NCBI GenBank assembly: GCA_022821585.1
Contig: JAJEDI010000041.1
Coordinates: 1-64,000, forward strand
Direction: 5' to 3'
DNA length: 64,000 bases
Source: Caldilineaceae bacterium
GTDB lineage: Bacteria > Chloroflexota > Anaerolineae > Caldilineales > Caldilineaceae
Within the stretch, counting starts at the first letter, position 1; each line of letters starts with the position of its first letter. Below, one piece after another: positions 55,537 through 64,000 of this stretch. Both the position numbers and the translations under genes were made by a program. A model generated the notes under the pieces. It worked only from the letters and a program-made list of their open reading frames with translations. It did no database searches and was not told the origin of the DNA.

Positions 55537-57525
55537 ATGCGAAGTAGATGGAGTGACAAAGAGGGGGCAGGATTGGCGGGAGATCCGCTTGGCCTGCGGG
55601 TGTATACGTCGCGGCTCTTGGGAAGCGATCCCTCCCTGGTCCTGCACGGAGGAGGAAATACTTCCGTAAAGGCGACAACAGAGGACACCTTCGGTGACGA
55701 GGAAGAGGTCCTTTTTGTCAAGGGTAGCGGGTGGGACCTGGCAACGATCGAGAAGCCAGGATTCTCGCCGGTGCGGTTGGAAGCCCTGAGGCGCATGGCC
55801 ACTTTGGAGAAGATGAGCGACAGCGAGATGGTCACGGCACAGAGGGCGGCACTGACCGACCCCTACGCGCCGAATCCTTCAGTGGAAGCTGTTTTGCACG
55901 CGATCATTCCTTACCGCTTCGTCGATCACTCGCATGCGGACGCGGTTGTGGCCCTGACCAATACGCCGGACGGAGAGGCCCTCATCCGCGACCTGTATGG
56001 ACCGCAGATGATGATTGTCCAATACGTGATGCCTGGTTTCGTGCTCGCGCGCGCAGTCTACGAGATGACCCTGGACACAGACTGGGATGCACTGACGGGG
56101 ATAGTCCTGCTCAATCATGGGGTGTTTACCTTCGCGGACGATGCCCGCCAGAGTTATGAACGGCACATCGAGATCGTAACGGCCGCCGAGGAGTTCATCG
56201 CGGCGAAGACGAGGAGCAATGGTAAAGGAATTGAGGGGGATAAAGGCCCCGACAGCAACGCGCCTTTAGAAGAACTGGCACGGTTGCGCAAGGCCGTTTC
56301 AGATGTTAGGGGCCAGGCTGTACTCGCTTCAGCAGATCTGGGCGCGGGGGCCAAGGCGTTCTCGGCCTTGCCGGAGGCTCCTGAGCTGGCGACAAGGGGC
56401 TTGCTTACCCCGGACCACGTAATTCGCACGAAGCGGATTCCGATGGTCGTGTCAGGAATGGGTGCAGATCAGGATGTGGCCGAGTACGTGGCGGCCTATG
56501 GCGAATACTTTGAGCGCCATACGGACGGCTGCTTGTCGCGTCTCGACCCGGCTCCGCGTTGGGCATTGTGGCCGGGCCTGGGAAGCGTTGCATTCGGTGT
56601 CAACGCGAAAGAGATAACTGCGATCGAGGACATCAAGCGCCATACAATGCGGGCTATCGGATGGTCTGAGGCGCTGGGAGGCTGGCGGCCCCTGGGCGAG
56701 GGCGAGATTTTTGCAATCGAGTACTGGGAATTGGAACAGGCGAAGCTAAAAGGGGCAGGCGCGGCGCAGCCATTTGAAGGGAAGGTGGTACTGGTAACCG
56801 GAGGGGCCAGCGGCATTGGCCGGGCGTGCGTGGAGGCCTTTCTTGGTCAAGGTGCGGTGGTCGGTGCGCTGGACATCGCTCCTGGAGTCACTGAACAGTT
56901 TGACGGTGAGAGAGTGCTCGGCATCAATTGCGACGTGACTGACGAAGACTGGCTAAAGGGGGCTGTGGACCGGGTAGTGAGGCGCTGGGGCGGGCTAGAC
57001 GTACTGGTCTGTAACGCCGGCATTTTCCCGGCTAACCAGCTTTTGAGGGAGATGGGCGCGGATCATTGGGACAGGAGCATAGAGGTAAATCTGACCAGCC
57101 AGCAGCGGCTTCTGCAGGCGTGTGTGCCGTTTCTGAAGTTGGGCTGCGATCCGGCAGTAATTGTAATAGGCTCCAAGAACGCGCCGGCGCCGGGGCGCGA
57201 GTCCGGGGCTTATTCGGTGGCAAAGGCGGGCCTGACTCAGCTGGCCCGAGTCGCCGCGCTGGAGCTGGCCGCGGACGGCATCCGGGTCAATGTGCTGCAC
57301 CCGGATGCCGTTTTCGACACCGGACTGTGGTCGGACGAACTGCTGGCGAAGCGCGCTGCCAGCTACGGGATCAGCGTGGAGGCGTATAAGGCCAGAAACT
57401 TGCTTGGCGTCGAGATTTCCTCCAAGGACGTGGCTGCACTGGCTTGTGCAGTAGCAGGTCCGGCTTTTGCCAAGACAACAGGTGCGCAGATTCCGATAGA
57501 CGGCGGAAATGAACGTGTGATCTAG
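55537..57525 (+). CDS. Bifunctional aldolase/short-chain dehydrogenase
   Basis: This 662-residue fusion has an N-terminal class II aldolase/adducin domain (1-400): zinc ligands in DHSHADAVVALTNTPDG and NHGVFTF. A C-terminal SDR follows (410-662): VTGGASGIGRACVEAF for NAD, NAGIF, and YSVAKAG with the YxxxK pair. The design is that of rhamnulose-1-phosphate aldolase/lactaldehyde dehydrogenase (RhaE/RhaD-type fusions), which split a deoxysugar phosphate and oxidise the aldehyde. The neighbouring isomerase remnant and reductase fit deoxysugar catabolism. The exact sugar is not certain. Confidence 0.92.
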   Translation: MRSRWSDKEGAGLAGDPLGLRVYTSRLLGSDPSLVLHGGGNTSVKATTEDTFGDEEEVLFVKGSGWDLATIEKPGFSPVRLEALRRMATLEKMSDSEMVTAQRAALTDPYAPNPSVEAVLHAIIPYRFVDHSHADAVVALTNTPDGEALIRDLYGPQMMIVQYVMPGFVLARAVYEMTLDTDWDALTGIVLLNHGVFTFADDARQSYERHIEIVTAAEEFIAAKTRSNGKGIEGDKGPDSNAPLEELARLRKAVSDVRGQAVLASADLGAGAKAFSALPEAPELATRGLLTPDHVIRTKRIPMVVSGMGADQDVAEYVAAYGEYFERHTDGCLSRLDPAPRWALWPGLGSVAFGVNAKEITAIEDIKRHTMRAIGWSEALGGWRPLGEGEIFAIEYWELEQAKLKGAGAAQPFEGKVVLVTGGASGIGRACVEAFLGQGAVVGALDIAPGVTEQFDGERVLGINCDVTDEDWLKGAVDRVVRRWGGLDVLVCNAGIFPANQLLREMGADHWDRSIEVNLTSQQRLLQACVPFLKLGCDPAVIVIGSKNAPAPGRESGAYSVAKAGLTQLARVAALELAADGIRVNVLHPDAVFDTGLWSDELLAKRAASYGISVEAYKARNLLGVEISSKDVAALACAVAGPAFAKTTGAQIPIDGGNERVI

Positions 57526-57850
57526 CCGGTATCTGGGTTCCTGGTGTCTCCATTCTTTCGTGGAAAGAAAACTGATCAGCCCTGGATGTCCGAGGGTGGT
57601 CCCCTTTGCCACAGAACCGATCCAACAAGGGTGCGCTTTTGAGATTCCGTCTTCAGAAGCGACTTTGCGCTGGGATTCCGGGATTGGTATACTGTTCAGG
57701 TTGCGCCGGCGAGTTCGGGTTGGGCTGGAGGCGCTGGTCCGACGGTGCGGAGGCCGGCTGACCTGGCAGCGAGATCGGGTAAGGCTATCCCCCATCATTC
57801 CATAAGATATCAGGCTCCGAAGGACTTGGATTCTTCAGAGGGAGGCCAGC
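57526..57850. other. Intergenic region upstream of the HlyD-like gene
   Basis: It has a weak A/T hairpin (TTCTTTC, GTG, GAAAGAA at 57553-57569) and a possible promoter: TTGCGC (57665-57670), 17 bases, TATACT (57688-57693). An 81-codon frame here has no ribosome site and is not supported. Confidence 0.45.
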
Positions 57851-59173
57851 ATGTTCAGAACGGTTAGTCGAGTAGTGCCCATTCTGCTCTTGATCGGCTT
57901 CATTGCGTCAGGCGTTATGCTCGTCCAAAATGGGCATCTCACGACGGACCTGGCTGCGAAGGATAGGGTTACCTCTGTCGCCGGGGCGCAGCCGAATGCG
58001 GTGGAGGCCCAGGTCAACATTCCCACTTATTTTGGGTCGTTAGAGGTCACCAAGTCACGGGGGGTCACTCCGGGCGTGGGTGGGGAAGTCATGGAGGTGT
58101 TCGTCGAGGTAGGCGACCTGGTTGAAGAAGGGCAGGAGCTCTTCCGGTTGGATTCGACGCAGTTGTCCTGGGTCGTTCAGCGGGCGGAAATATCGCTTGA
58201 GCTGGCTCGCATTTCACTTCTGGAATTGGACGAGCAATCGTCGGAGGGCGACCTGGCCGTCGCGCAGGCCAATCTTGAGCTGGCTAAGACCAATCTTGAC
58301 AAGCTGCAATTCGGCGGCGTAACTGAAGACGAACTTGCGGCAACGCGGGCCAGTGCAACGGCAGCGTGGGCGCGGTACAATGAGATTCTTGCCGGCCCGA
58401 CCGAGGCCCGTCTGCAGCAGCTGCGGGCAAACGTTGAAAGGGCGGAGCTGGCGGTGACGCAGGCGCAGCGTGCATACAACGAAGTCGCGTGGCGAGGCGA
58501 TGTCGGACGAACGCCGCAGGCAGCGAATCTGCAGCGGGTCACAATTGACCTGAATGTGGCGCAAGCGTCCTACAGTGAAGCGACACAGCCTGCGCGTGCT
58601 TCGGAATTGCAGGGCGCCCTGGCTGCGGCGCACCGGGCACAACATGCATTGAATGAACTTGAAGAAGGCATTTCGGAAGTGGACCTGGCAGTTGGGAGGG
58701 CGAGGGTCGCGGCAGCAGAGGCGACCGTCTTGCGGACGATGGAGCTGGCGACGGGCCAGAAGTCGGCCGAACTGCGAGTAAGCCAGGCCCTCGTAAATCT
58801 GGAGGAGTCGCAGCAACGACTGGACAAGGCGATTGTTCGTGCCCCGATTACCGGTGTTGTCCTTTCACTGAACGCCGAAGAGGGGAAGGTGATCGGTGCG
58901 TCTTCACTTGCGGCCGAAATCGGGGACCCCTCTGCGTTAGAACTGGTGGTGGGGATTCCTCAGGACCAGGTTCTGACAATGTCGGTTGGCGATCCGGTCC
59001 GCATTACCCGTTTCGGCAGCGATGATATCTCCGTTCTGTCGACGATTTCCAAGATCTCGCCGATCAGTTTGCCCGGCAAAGGTAACTCGACGTTCCCTGT
59101 AACAATTCGACTTCCGGAAGAAGGCACCGCGCAGTTCAATCCTGGAATCTTTGTTTCAGCGACCTTCGAGTAG
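57851..59173 (+). CDS. HlyD-like membrane fusion (periplasmic adaptor) protein
   Basis: This 440-residue protein has an N-terminal membrane helix (8-28), a biotinyl-lipoyl half (GVGGEVMEVFVEVGDLVEEG), a long alpha-helical hairpin (about 105-310), the second lipoyl half (APITGVVLSLNAEEGKVIG) and a beta-barrel domain. It is the adaptor class used with MacB-type ABC exporters. No permease is adjacent; the nearest FtsX-type exporter is at 38207-42340. In a single-membrane lineage such a protein would extend outward from the cytoplasmic membrane. GAGGGAGG precedes the ATG. Confidence 0.88.
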   Translation: MFRTVSRVVPILLLIGFIASGVMLVQNGHLTTDLAAKDRVTSVAGAQPNAVEAQVNIPTYFGSLEVTKSRGVTPGVGGEVMEVFVEVGDLVEEGQELFRLDSTQLSWVVQRAEISLELARISLLELDEQSSEGDLAVAQANLELAKTNLDKLQFGGVTEDELAATRASATAAWARYNEILAGPTEARLQQLRANVERAELAVTQAQRAYNEVAWRGDVGRTPQAANLQRVTIDLNVAQASYSEATQPARASELQGALAAAHRAQHALNELEEGISEVDLAVGRARVAAAEATVLRTMELATGQKSAELRVSQALVNLEESQQRLDKAIVRAPITGVVLSLNAEEGKVIGASSLAAEIGDPSALELVVGIPQDQVLTMSVGDPVRITRFGSDDISVLSTISKISPISLPGKGNSTFPVTIRLPEEGTAQFNPGIFVSATFE

Positions 59174-59225
59174 TCCATCTGTAGCGCGAGTGTTCGCTCG
59201 CTAAGCTAATCGCTGGCCCTCGAGG

Positions 59226-59249
59226 GCTCCGCAACAGTTGTGGCGGAGC
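59226..59249. other. Hairpin after the HlyD-like gene
   Basis: Arms GCTCCGC and GCGGAGC enclose a 10-base loop about 50 bases after the stop at 59173. No T tract follows. It could be a 3' stabiliser. Confidence 0.35.
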
Positions 59250-59410
59250 TCCAGAAGTCCGCGGAATAACAGACTCATAGGGCATCAAGTGGTAACAGCA
59301 GGGCGTCAAGGAAGCCGCACCGGTTGCCCTGGATCCCACAAGTCAGGGGTGCTACGTCAACTGCATTCAAAGGGGAGCGCCATGACGAACCACATTCGAG
59401 TGCTGGAGAT

Positions 59411-60667
59411 ATGACGATGATGATTCGACTCGTTTTGGGGTTCGCTGCGCTCTTTTATCTTGCGATAATTCAGCCTGGTTCGGCTCAAAGCGGACGTCTT
59501 GAAGAACAGCTGGCCCAGTCAACTCCCATCACACCTACGGTCCTTGCGGTTGTCCGCAACCAAGGAGCGACGCTATACGACCGACCTAACGGCGAACCGC
59601 TGCAGACTATTGTGGGCGGTTCTCTTGTCACGGCTCGCCTGCGTTCTACTGACTTACTCTGGGTATTCGTTCAGACACGCAATCAGTCTGAAGGTTGGGT
59701 AGAAGTAAGGACACTACTGGCTGCTGGACTGGGGCGGCTCCCGGTGGAAATACCTACCCCTACGCCTACCCTGACGCCACCGCCTACACTTTCGCCCACG
59801 CCTTCTCCTACGCCAACACCTACATCGGAAGCCGTTGCGACAGTGGTGCCGGAGCCTACAGGGACCCCGATGAGTGAGCCAACTCCTGAGGGGGAGACGA
59901 CCGCGATGCCTGAGGTTTCAGCCACGCCGGAGGCGATGGAAGAACCTACGCCGCAGCCTACAGAAGAAGCGATGCCGGAGGTTACTTCTGAGGCGGAAAC
60001 GCCAGAAGGAACTCCGACACCGTTCATGCCGCCTGAAGGTCCTACGGCACTTTCATTGGCTCGAATTGGTGGTGCGGTCCTTTGGGATGGCGAAGACGGA
60101 TCCTACGTTGAACACTTCAGAGCCGGTTCCCGATTGACCGCGGCCTTCAGAACGGACGACAGCAGTTGGTTTTACGTGTATCACGATGGGGGGCCACACG
60201 GTTGGGTTGCCGCTGATGAGCTATTGGTCGTGAGCGGCCAGAATCTGACTGTCAAAGAGTTTACGATTCCTCTGGAGGAGGTAGTCCCCGTCGAGGAAGG
60301 GGAGACTGCACCGGTCACGGAGACCCCAACGCCTACGCCTACACCTGCCGGGCCCCCGGAAAGGGTCACTGTTACAGTCATTGATTTCGGTCTGCGGTTG
60401 AATGTCCGTGCAGGTCCCAGCACGGAGTATGATATCGTGGCCAAGGCGGTCGCCGGCGTAACCTTTAACGGAATTGGACGAACAGAATCAGGCGATTGGG
60501 TGCAAGTTGCGATCGCCGATCTCCCCAGCGGGTATGGTTGGGTTTCGGCCACCTATGTGACGACGACGGGCCCGTTTGAGGACTTGCCTGTTGTAGGCGA
60601 GATGGAGATGGAAGAGAAAATGGAGATGGATGTCGAGAAGGAAGAGAAGATGGAAGGTGACGGGTGA
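59411..60667 (+). CDS. Secreted two-SH3b protein with Thr-Pro linkers
   Basis: This 418-residue protein has a signal peptide (hydrophobic 5-22, cleavage near GSAQ). A first SH3-like domain (about 38-100) is followed by a Thr-Pro and Glu-rich linker (about 115-215). A second SH3-like domain spans about 220-285, a short linker follows, and a third SH3b domain (about 320-385) carries LRLNVRAGPSTEYDI. The end is a striking acidic/Met-rich tail (GEMEMEEKMEMDVEKEEKME). It is expected to be surface-exposed, like the protein at 8972. ATG 59411 begins the signal peptide; the frame upstream is unrelated. A terminator follows at 60777. Confidence 0.82.
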   Translation: MTMMIRLVLGFAALFYLAIIQPGSAQSGRLEEQLAQSTPITPTVLAVVRNQGATLYDRPNGEPLQTIVGGSLVTARLRSTDLLWVFVQTRNQSEGWVEVRTLLAAGLGRLPVEIPTPTPTLTPPPTLSPTPSPTPTPTSEAVATVVPEPTGTPMSEPTPEGETTAMPEVSATPEAMEEPTPQPTEEAMPEVTSEAETPEGTPTPFMPPEGPTALSLARIGGAVLWDGEDGSYVEHFRAGSRLTAAFRTDDSSWFYVYHDGGPHGWVAADELLVVSGQNLTVKEFTIPLEEVVPVEEGETAPVTETPTPTPTPAGPPERVTVTVIDFGLRLNVRAGPSTEYDIVAKAVAGVTFNGIGRTESGDWVQVAIADLPSGYGWVSATYVTTTGPFEDLPVVGEMEMEEKMEMDVEKEEKMEGDG

Positions 60668-60776
60668 GTTCGTGAAGATGAGGAACCAGACCCGGATTCT
60701 TTTCGGCTAGCCATCTGACTACGGAATTCTTCTTCTGTCTGCACTGGCAAGCAGAAACAGGACTTACGAGGTTCAA

Positions 60777-60823
60777 GCGATTCTGAGCACGACCGAGGTC
60801 GTGAGCAGGGTCGCTTTTCTTTT
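60777..60823 (+). terminator. Rho-independent terminator of the SH3b gene
   Basis: An inner stem CACGAC/GTCGTG with loop CGAG is enclosed, after unpaired bases, by outer GCGA/TCGC arms. TTTTCTTTT follows directly. This is a standard intrinsic terminator layout about 110 bases after the stop at 60667. Confidence 0.65.
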
Positions 60824-61100
60824 GCCGGCAGACCTGTCTACAGGTGGCGGGCCGATGCATGCCCGTGAAACGTATTTGTCTGCGAGGCAACCTGGTCCCT
60901 TTACATCCATCAGCGAATATAGAGGGCATGCTTTGAGGCTGAGATCACGGGGAAAAGAGGAAGGCAGGTGCAGAACTGCCTCGCCTACCATGCCTGCGCC
61001 GGCACATATTCGGAATCTCCGGGAGGCGGGGAGGGGCGCGGGCCGCCGCGGGTGGACAACCTCGTATTGCTCACACACACGCTGCGGCGCGGACAGGGCC

Positions 61101-61198
61101 GGGGGCGTTGCGGGGGCGGAGCCCCCGCACAAGGGAGGGCCGAAGGCCCGACCGCCCGGAATTGCAGTGGTCAGTGACCAGAAGTCTGTGGTCAGTGA
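61101..61198 (+). repeat. Dispersed GC-rich repeat, family A, copy 3
   Basis: It has the blocks GGGGGCGTTGCGGGGGCGGA, GCCCCCGCACAAGGGAGGGC and GCCCGACCGCCCGGAATTGC, ending with GTGGTCAGTG units. It is the best match to copy 1; both keep the GTGGTCA tail. Confidence 0.78.
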
Positions 61199-61312
61199 AA
61201 GCAGCGATTGAAGAAAGACAGGTGCGGAGAGGAGTGTGGAGAGAGAACTTCGATCATCATCGCGAATTGACTGTGGCTAAGTAGTCACAAAAATACATTA
61301 CTTTTAGGACGA

Positions 61313-61341
61313 TTGACACTGTTCCCTTGGTCTTGTATAGT
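61313..61341 (+). promoter_or_regulatory. Strong promoter of the downstream sugar ABC operon
   Basis: TTGACA (61313-61318, perfect) and TATAGT (61336-61341) are 17 bases apart. The leader to ATG 61473 would be about 125 bases. The promoter is intact although the first gene is damaged. Confidence 0.85.
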
Positions 61342-61472
61342 TCAGTCCCCGTAGCAAGGTGGCGGCAAAAGTAAACGTTGCCGCGATTTTTGTCGCTTCC
61401 CTTGCACTGTGCCTTGCCTTTCAATACTCTAACTTTCCAGACGTTTTTGAGTAGAAAAGGAGAAAGGTCGCA

Positions 61473-61514
61473 ATGTCGAACAGTTCATCTTTCACGAGAC
61501 TTCATTTTCTTTAG
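61473..61514 (+). other. Cut-off start of the binding protein: 13 codons, then amber stop
   Basis: A strong ribosome site (AAAAGGAGAAAGG, about 61455-61467) and ATG 61473 begin MSNSSSFTRLHFL, followed by TAG (61512-61514). The frame then continues LSGTAGATAMLAAC, a normal Tat/lipoprotein signal core. The expected intact form is FTRRHFLKLSG, so the second Arg is now Leu (CTT) and the Lys codon is TAG. Confidence 0.82.
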
Positions 61515-63260
61515 TTGAGCGGCACTGCAGGCGCAACTGCAATGCTGGCTGCGTGCGCGCCGGGCGGCGCGCCGGAAGCGACATCCGGGTCAGAGGAAGC
61601 GGCCGCCGACATGGCGCAGACGGCGACCCAGTCTGTCCCGGAGCTACTAGGCGCGGACATGCCGGGAAGCCCGGACAATCCCAGGGGCTGGACCACCGTT
61701 CTGCCCGACCTGCCGGATGGCCTGCCGCCTGCACCCGGGCAGGAGCCGATCGAGATTTCGACGACGCGGCGGGTGGACGCTCAGACGAAGTTCAGCGAGG
61801 GTGATTCGCTGGAGGACAATCCCTTCTCTCGCATGATCGAGAAACTCTTTGGTGTCAAGCTCACGTTGGCCTGGTCGTGGTCGAGCGGCGACGAAGCAAC
61901 GACAAAGTACAACCTGGCAATGGCAAGTGGGGATATGCCGGACTATCTGGAAACTGTGCCGTCCCACATCTTTGTGAAGATGGTGGAGGCCAATTTGCTT
62001 GAGGACATTACCGACGCCTACACGATGTACGCCAGCCAGCGATGGCAGGACATTTGGGCGGAATACGGCGAACTTCCCTGGATTTTCACTACGGTCAACG
62101 GACGAAAGTACGGGCTGCCGCGGGTGGAAGACCTTGCGCACAACGACAACATTCTCTGGTACCGCCAGGACTGGTTTGACGCGCTCGGTCTGGGTGTGCC
62201 GCAGACTTTGGACGAGCTGCATGACACGGCACTGGCCATCGTCGAAGCTGACATCGGCATGGGAGCGCCCGGGACTACGATCGGCCTGCTGGCCAACAAG
62301 AGTTATTCGGCGACGTGGTTCGGGAGCATCGATCCGATCTGGGCGCCTCATGGCGTTGTACCAAGACACTGGACCGAGGTTGGCGGTGAACTGGTATTCG
62401 ACAGCATCCGCGATGAGATGCGGGAGCCGCTGGCGCTCTTGAGCCAGTGGTACGAGGACGGCATCTTTCGCGAGGATTTCTTCACGATAAGCACGTCGGA
62501 CTCGATTCAGGACGTGGCTGCGAGTACGTGCGGGATACATTACACGCCATCGTGGGGGGCGTGGCTGGACACAGTGCGCAACGATCCGGAGACAGTCTGG
62601 GCATTCGCCGACAATCCTGCCGGCCCCGATGGCGTCAAAGCGCGCCACACTGAAAACAACTTCCGCAGCAGCCCCTTCTGTTTCCGGAAAGGGATGGAGC
62701 ACGTCGATCAGATCTTCACGATTACGATCTTCATGCACGAATTGACCGAGGACTATGACCGGCGCTTCCACGGTTGGGAGAGCCACAACTATGAATGGCT
62801 AGAGGATGGTTCGGTCGCGGCAACGGGAATCAGTTGGTCCCCCTGGGCTATTGGGCCGATAGGAACGCGCGGAAGCGGGATGATCGATCCCCGTCACGTA
62901 GCCAACCTGATACACTATCAGCTTGAGGAATGGGGAAAGATTCCGGCTGAGGAACGGGACGCTTACCAGACGCTCTCGCTTGAGGATCCCACCGGAGTGA
63001 GAATACTGGGCAAGCAGTCACGTCTCTTCATACTGGAGACGGCCGAACAGGGCAAGATCACCCAGTACCAGAGTCTGCCGACGCCGACGATGATAGAACG
63101 GGGCAGCGACTTGAACAAGCTGCAGGAGGAAACGTTGTTAGGCATCATCATTGGCGAAAAACCTCTGAGCGCGTTCGACGAGTTTGTCGACCAGTGGAGG
63201 AGCCAGGGTGGTGACCAGATGACCCAGGAAGTAAATGAATGGTGGGCCGCGAGGTCTTGA
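61515..63260 (+). CDS. Sugar-binding lipoprotein, signal sequence interrupted
   Basis: 581 codons remain open for a large family 1 solute-binding protein (LipO/YtcQ-like), with lipobox MLAAC and mature features DNILWYRQDWFDALGLGVP and IGLLANKSYSATWFGSIDPI. The natural start at 61473 is separated from this frame by one TAG. Use of TTG 61515 would make a protein without the charged signal region, so export would fail. Either the gene is a fresh pseudogene, the TAG is read through, or it is a sequence error. The body shows no other damage. A hairpin at 63286 and a permease at 63392 follow. Confidence 0.85.
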   Translation: MSGTAGATAMLAACAPGGAPEATSGSEEAAADMAQTATQSVPELLGADMPGSPDNPRGWTTVLPDLPDGLPPAPGQEPIEISTTRRVDAQTKFSEGDSLEDNPFSRMIEKLFGVKLTLAWSWSSGDEATTKYNLAMASGDMPDYLETVPSHIFVKMVEANLLEDITDAYTMYASQRWQDIWAEYGELPWIFTTVNGRKYGLPRVEDLAHNDNILWYRQDWFDALGLGVPQTLDELHDTALAIVEADIGMGAPGTTIGLLANKSYSATWFGSIDPIWAPHGVVPRHWTEVGGELVFDSIRDEMREPLALLSQWYEDGIFREDFFTISTSDSIQDVAASTCGIHYTPSWGAWLDTVRNDPETVWAFADNPAGPDGVKARHTENNFRSSPFCFRKGMEHVDQIFTITIFMHELTEDYDRRFHGWESHNYEWLEDGSVAATGISWSPWAIGPIGTRGSGMIDPRHVANLIHYQLEEWGKIPAEERDAYQTLSLEDPTGVRILGKQSRLFILETAEQGKITQYQSLPTPTMIERGSDLNKLQEETLLGIIIGEKPLSAFDEFVDQWRSQGGDQMTQEVNEWWAARS

Positions 63261-63285
63261 GAAAGATTCGGAACTGTGAATGACT

Positions 63286-63322
63286 CGGGGGTGTCCTCGG
63301 GAAACCGAGGGCTCCCCGTTTT
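63286..63322 (+). terminator. Hairpin with T tract between binding protein and permease
   Basis: CCTCGG and CCGAGG pair around GAAA; outward, GGGG pairs with CCCC past one mismatch. TTTT follows at 63319. In ABC operons such a structure partly stops transcription, so more binding protein than permease is made. Confidence 0.65.
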
Positions 63323-63391
63323 CAGAAACATTCGATGCAATTTGGCGCCTCTTAGAGATTGCAGTTCAAGTAGCTTCCCCGAGACAACCTC

Positions 63392-64000
63392 ATGGCAGTC
63401 GTGCAAGCAAATCTAAGGCCAGTTGAAGAGGCGGCCGCGAAGCGCGTGAGGATACGCAACTACCTTTTGCGTGCGTGGCCACTGTACGTCATGATGGTGC
63501 TGCCGGTCATCCAGCTTGCCCTCTTTCACTATTACCCCATGTATGGGGTCGTGATCGCCTTTCAGGATTTCAACCCGGGTCTGGGATTCGGCGGGTCACC
63601 ATGGGTTGGTCTGAAGCACTTCAGGTTTATTTTCGCCAATCCCGATTTTACGAACGTACTCGCCAATTCGTTTATCATCGCGGTGGCGAAGATCTCAACT
63701 CTGCAGTTCATGGCGGTTTCGCTAGCACTACTGCTCAACGAAATCCGGTCCATGATCTTCAAGCGGACGGTGCAGACGGTGATCTATTTGCCTCATTTCC
63801 TCTCCTGGATTGTGCTGGGAGGCATTTTGCTCGATCTGCTGTCAACTTCGGGAATGATAAACCGGGCCATCGAGTATGTGGGATTCGATCCGATTCTCTT
63901 TCTGGGCAGCAACACCTGGTTCCGTCCAATCATCGTGATCACGAATCTGTGGAAGGAGGCCGGCTGGGCGACGATCATCTATCTGGCCGCTTTGACAGGG
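63392..64000 (+). CDS. Sugar ABC transporter permease (LplB type), partial
   Basis: At least 203 codons run off the right edge. After a short cytoplasmic N-terminus come LRAWPLYVMMVLPVIQLALF and YYPMYGVVIAFQDFNPGLG, then PWVGLKHFRFIF and YLPHFLSWIVLGGI. These are hallmarks of the LplB/YtcP-like CUT1 permeases that work with large LipO-type binding proteins such as the one at 61515. The ATG at 63392 begins MAVVQANLRPVEEA. The partner permease and the C-terminal half, with the EAA loop, lie beyond the window. Confidence 0.9.
   Translation, partial: MAVVQANLRPVEEAAAKRVRIRNYLLRAWPLYVMMVLPVIQLALFHYYPMYGVVIAFQDFNPGLGFGGSPWVGLKHFRFIFANPDFTNVLANSFIIAVAKISTLQFMAVSLALLLNEIRSMIFKRTVQTVIYLPHFLSWIVLGGILLDLLSTSGMINRAIEYVGFDPILFLGSNTWFRPIIVITNLWKEAGWATIIYLAALTG

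Larger units (their letters stand above)
60668..61472. other. Intergenic region with terminator, repeat and promoter
   Basis: It holds the terminator at 60777-60823, family A copy 3 at 61101-61198 and the promoter at 61313-61341. Between 60830 and 61100 there is only GC-rich sequence with no gene I can support. Confidence 0.6.

Noticed and set aside
57560-57805. 81-codon plus-strand frame before the HlyD-like gene
   Set aside because: No ribosome site, no family resemblance, and it would overlap the likely promoter at 57665-57693.
61647-62786. 379-codon minus-strand frame over the binding protein at 61515
   Set aside because: Shadow frame with arginine- and histidine-rich low-quality sequence; no start signal.

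Overview
The window looks like a GC-rich chromosome segment from a Chloroflexota bacterium, most likely of the Caldilineales kind. This is inferred from gene content, not from a marker gene. The supporting signs are: Tat/lipoprotein sugar-binding proteins of the CUT1 type; several phytanoyl-CoA-dioxygenase-like (PhyH) enzymes; secreted proteins with long Thr-Pro linkers (TPTATPT type) joined to SH3b, FN3 and LRR domains; a futalosine-pathway menaquinone gene; Uma2 nucleases; and families of short dispersed repeats. I saw no rRNA, tRNA, transposase, prophage or CRISPR array.

Layout. 1-441 is a repeat-rich edge with a possible G-quadruplex. 442-4694 (minus) is a sugar ABC operon (inner-membrane protein, binding protein, second inner-membrane protein) ending in a PhyH dioxygenase and driven by a near-consensus promoter. 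5154-9963 (minus) holds mqnA, an amidase, a Uma2 nuclease, a thioredoxin-like protein and an SH3b surface protein. 10358-14839 (minus) is a complete general L-amino-acid ABC operon (aapJQMP). 15426-17288 (plus) has a zinc-ribbon membrane protein and a second Uma2. 17326-23589 (minus) is a catabolic cluster: peptide-type binding protein, oligogalacturonate-lyase-like propeller, enolase-superfamily dehydratase, ThDP enzyme. 24452-26486 (plus) is a PhyH plus enolase-superfamily pair. 26998-35744 (plus) holds giant LRR surface proteins; the second is split by a one-base frameshift. 35921-37276 (minus) is a PhyH enzyme fused to HEAT repeats. 37444-42340 (plus) is a MacB/LolD-like ABC exporter with a 1377-residue FtsX-type permease. 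42657-45921 holds two FMN split-barrel proteins, a DUF2277 protein and formate-tetrahydrofolate ligase. 46094-51027 (plus) is a SNF2 helicase with its SWIM zinc-finger partner. 51057-57525 (plus) is a sugar/sugar-acid cluster: SAF-domain dehydrogenase, a gene remnant resembling an L-fucose isomerase, aldo/keto reductase, acetyltransferase, DUF169 protein, aldolase-SDR fusion. 57851-60667 has an HlyD-like adaptor and a second SH3b protein. 61473-64000 starts another sugar ABC operon whose binding protein has a stop codon inside its signal peptide; its permease runs off the window.

The genes together describe a heterotroph that imports sugars, amino acids and plant- or algal-type uronides and degrades them through enolase-superfamily dehydratases, aldolases and dehydrogenases, with large secreted adhesive or ligand-binding LRR proteins. 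Gene decay is visible at three places: the isomerase remnant at 52431, the LRR frameshift at 33078-33081, and the amber codon plus altered twin-arginine at 61500-61514. These are the most checkable unusual observations. I did not find a clearly new multi-gene system.
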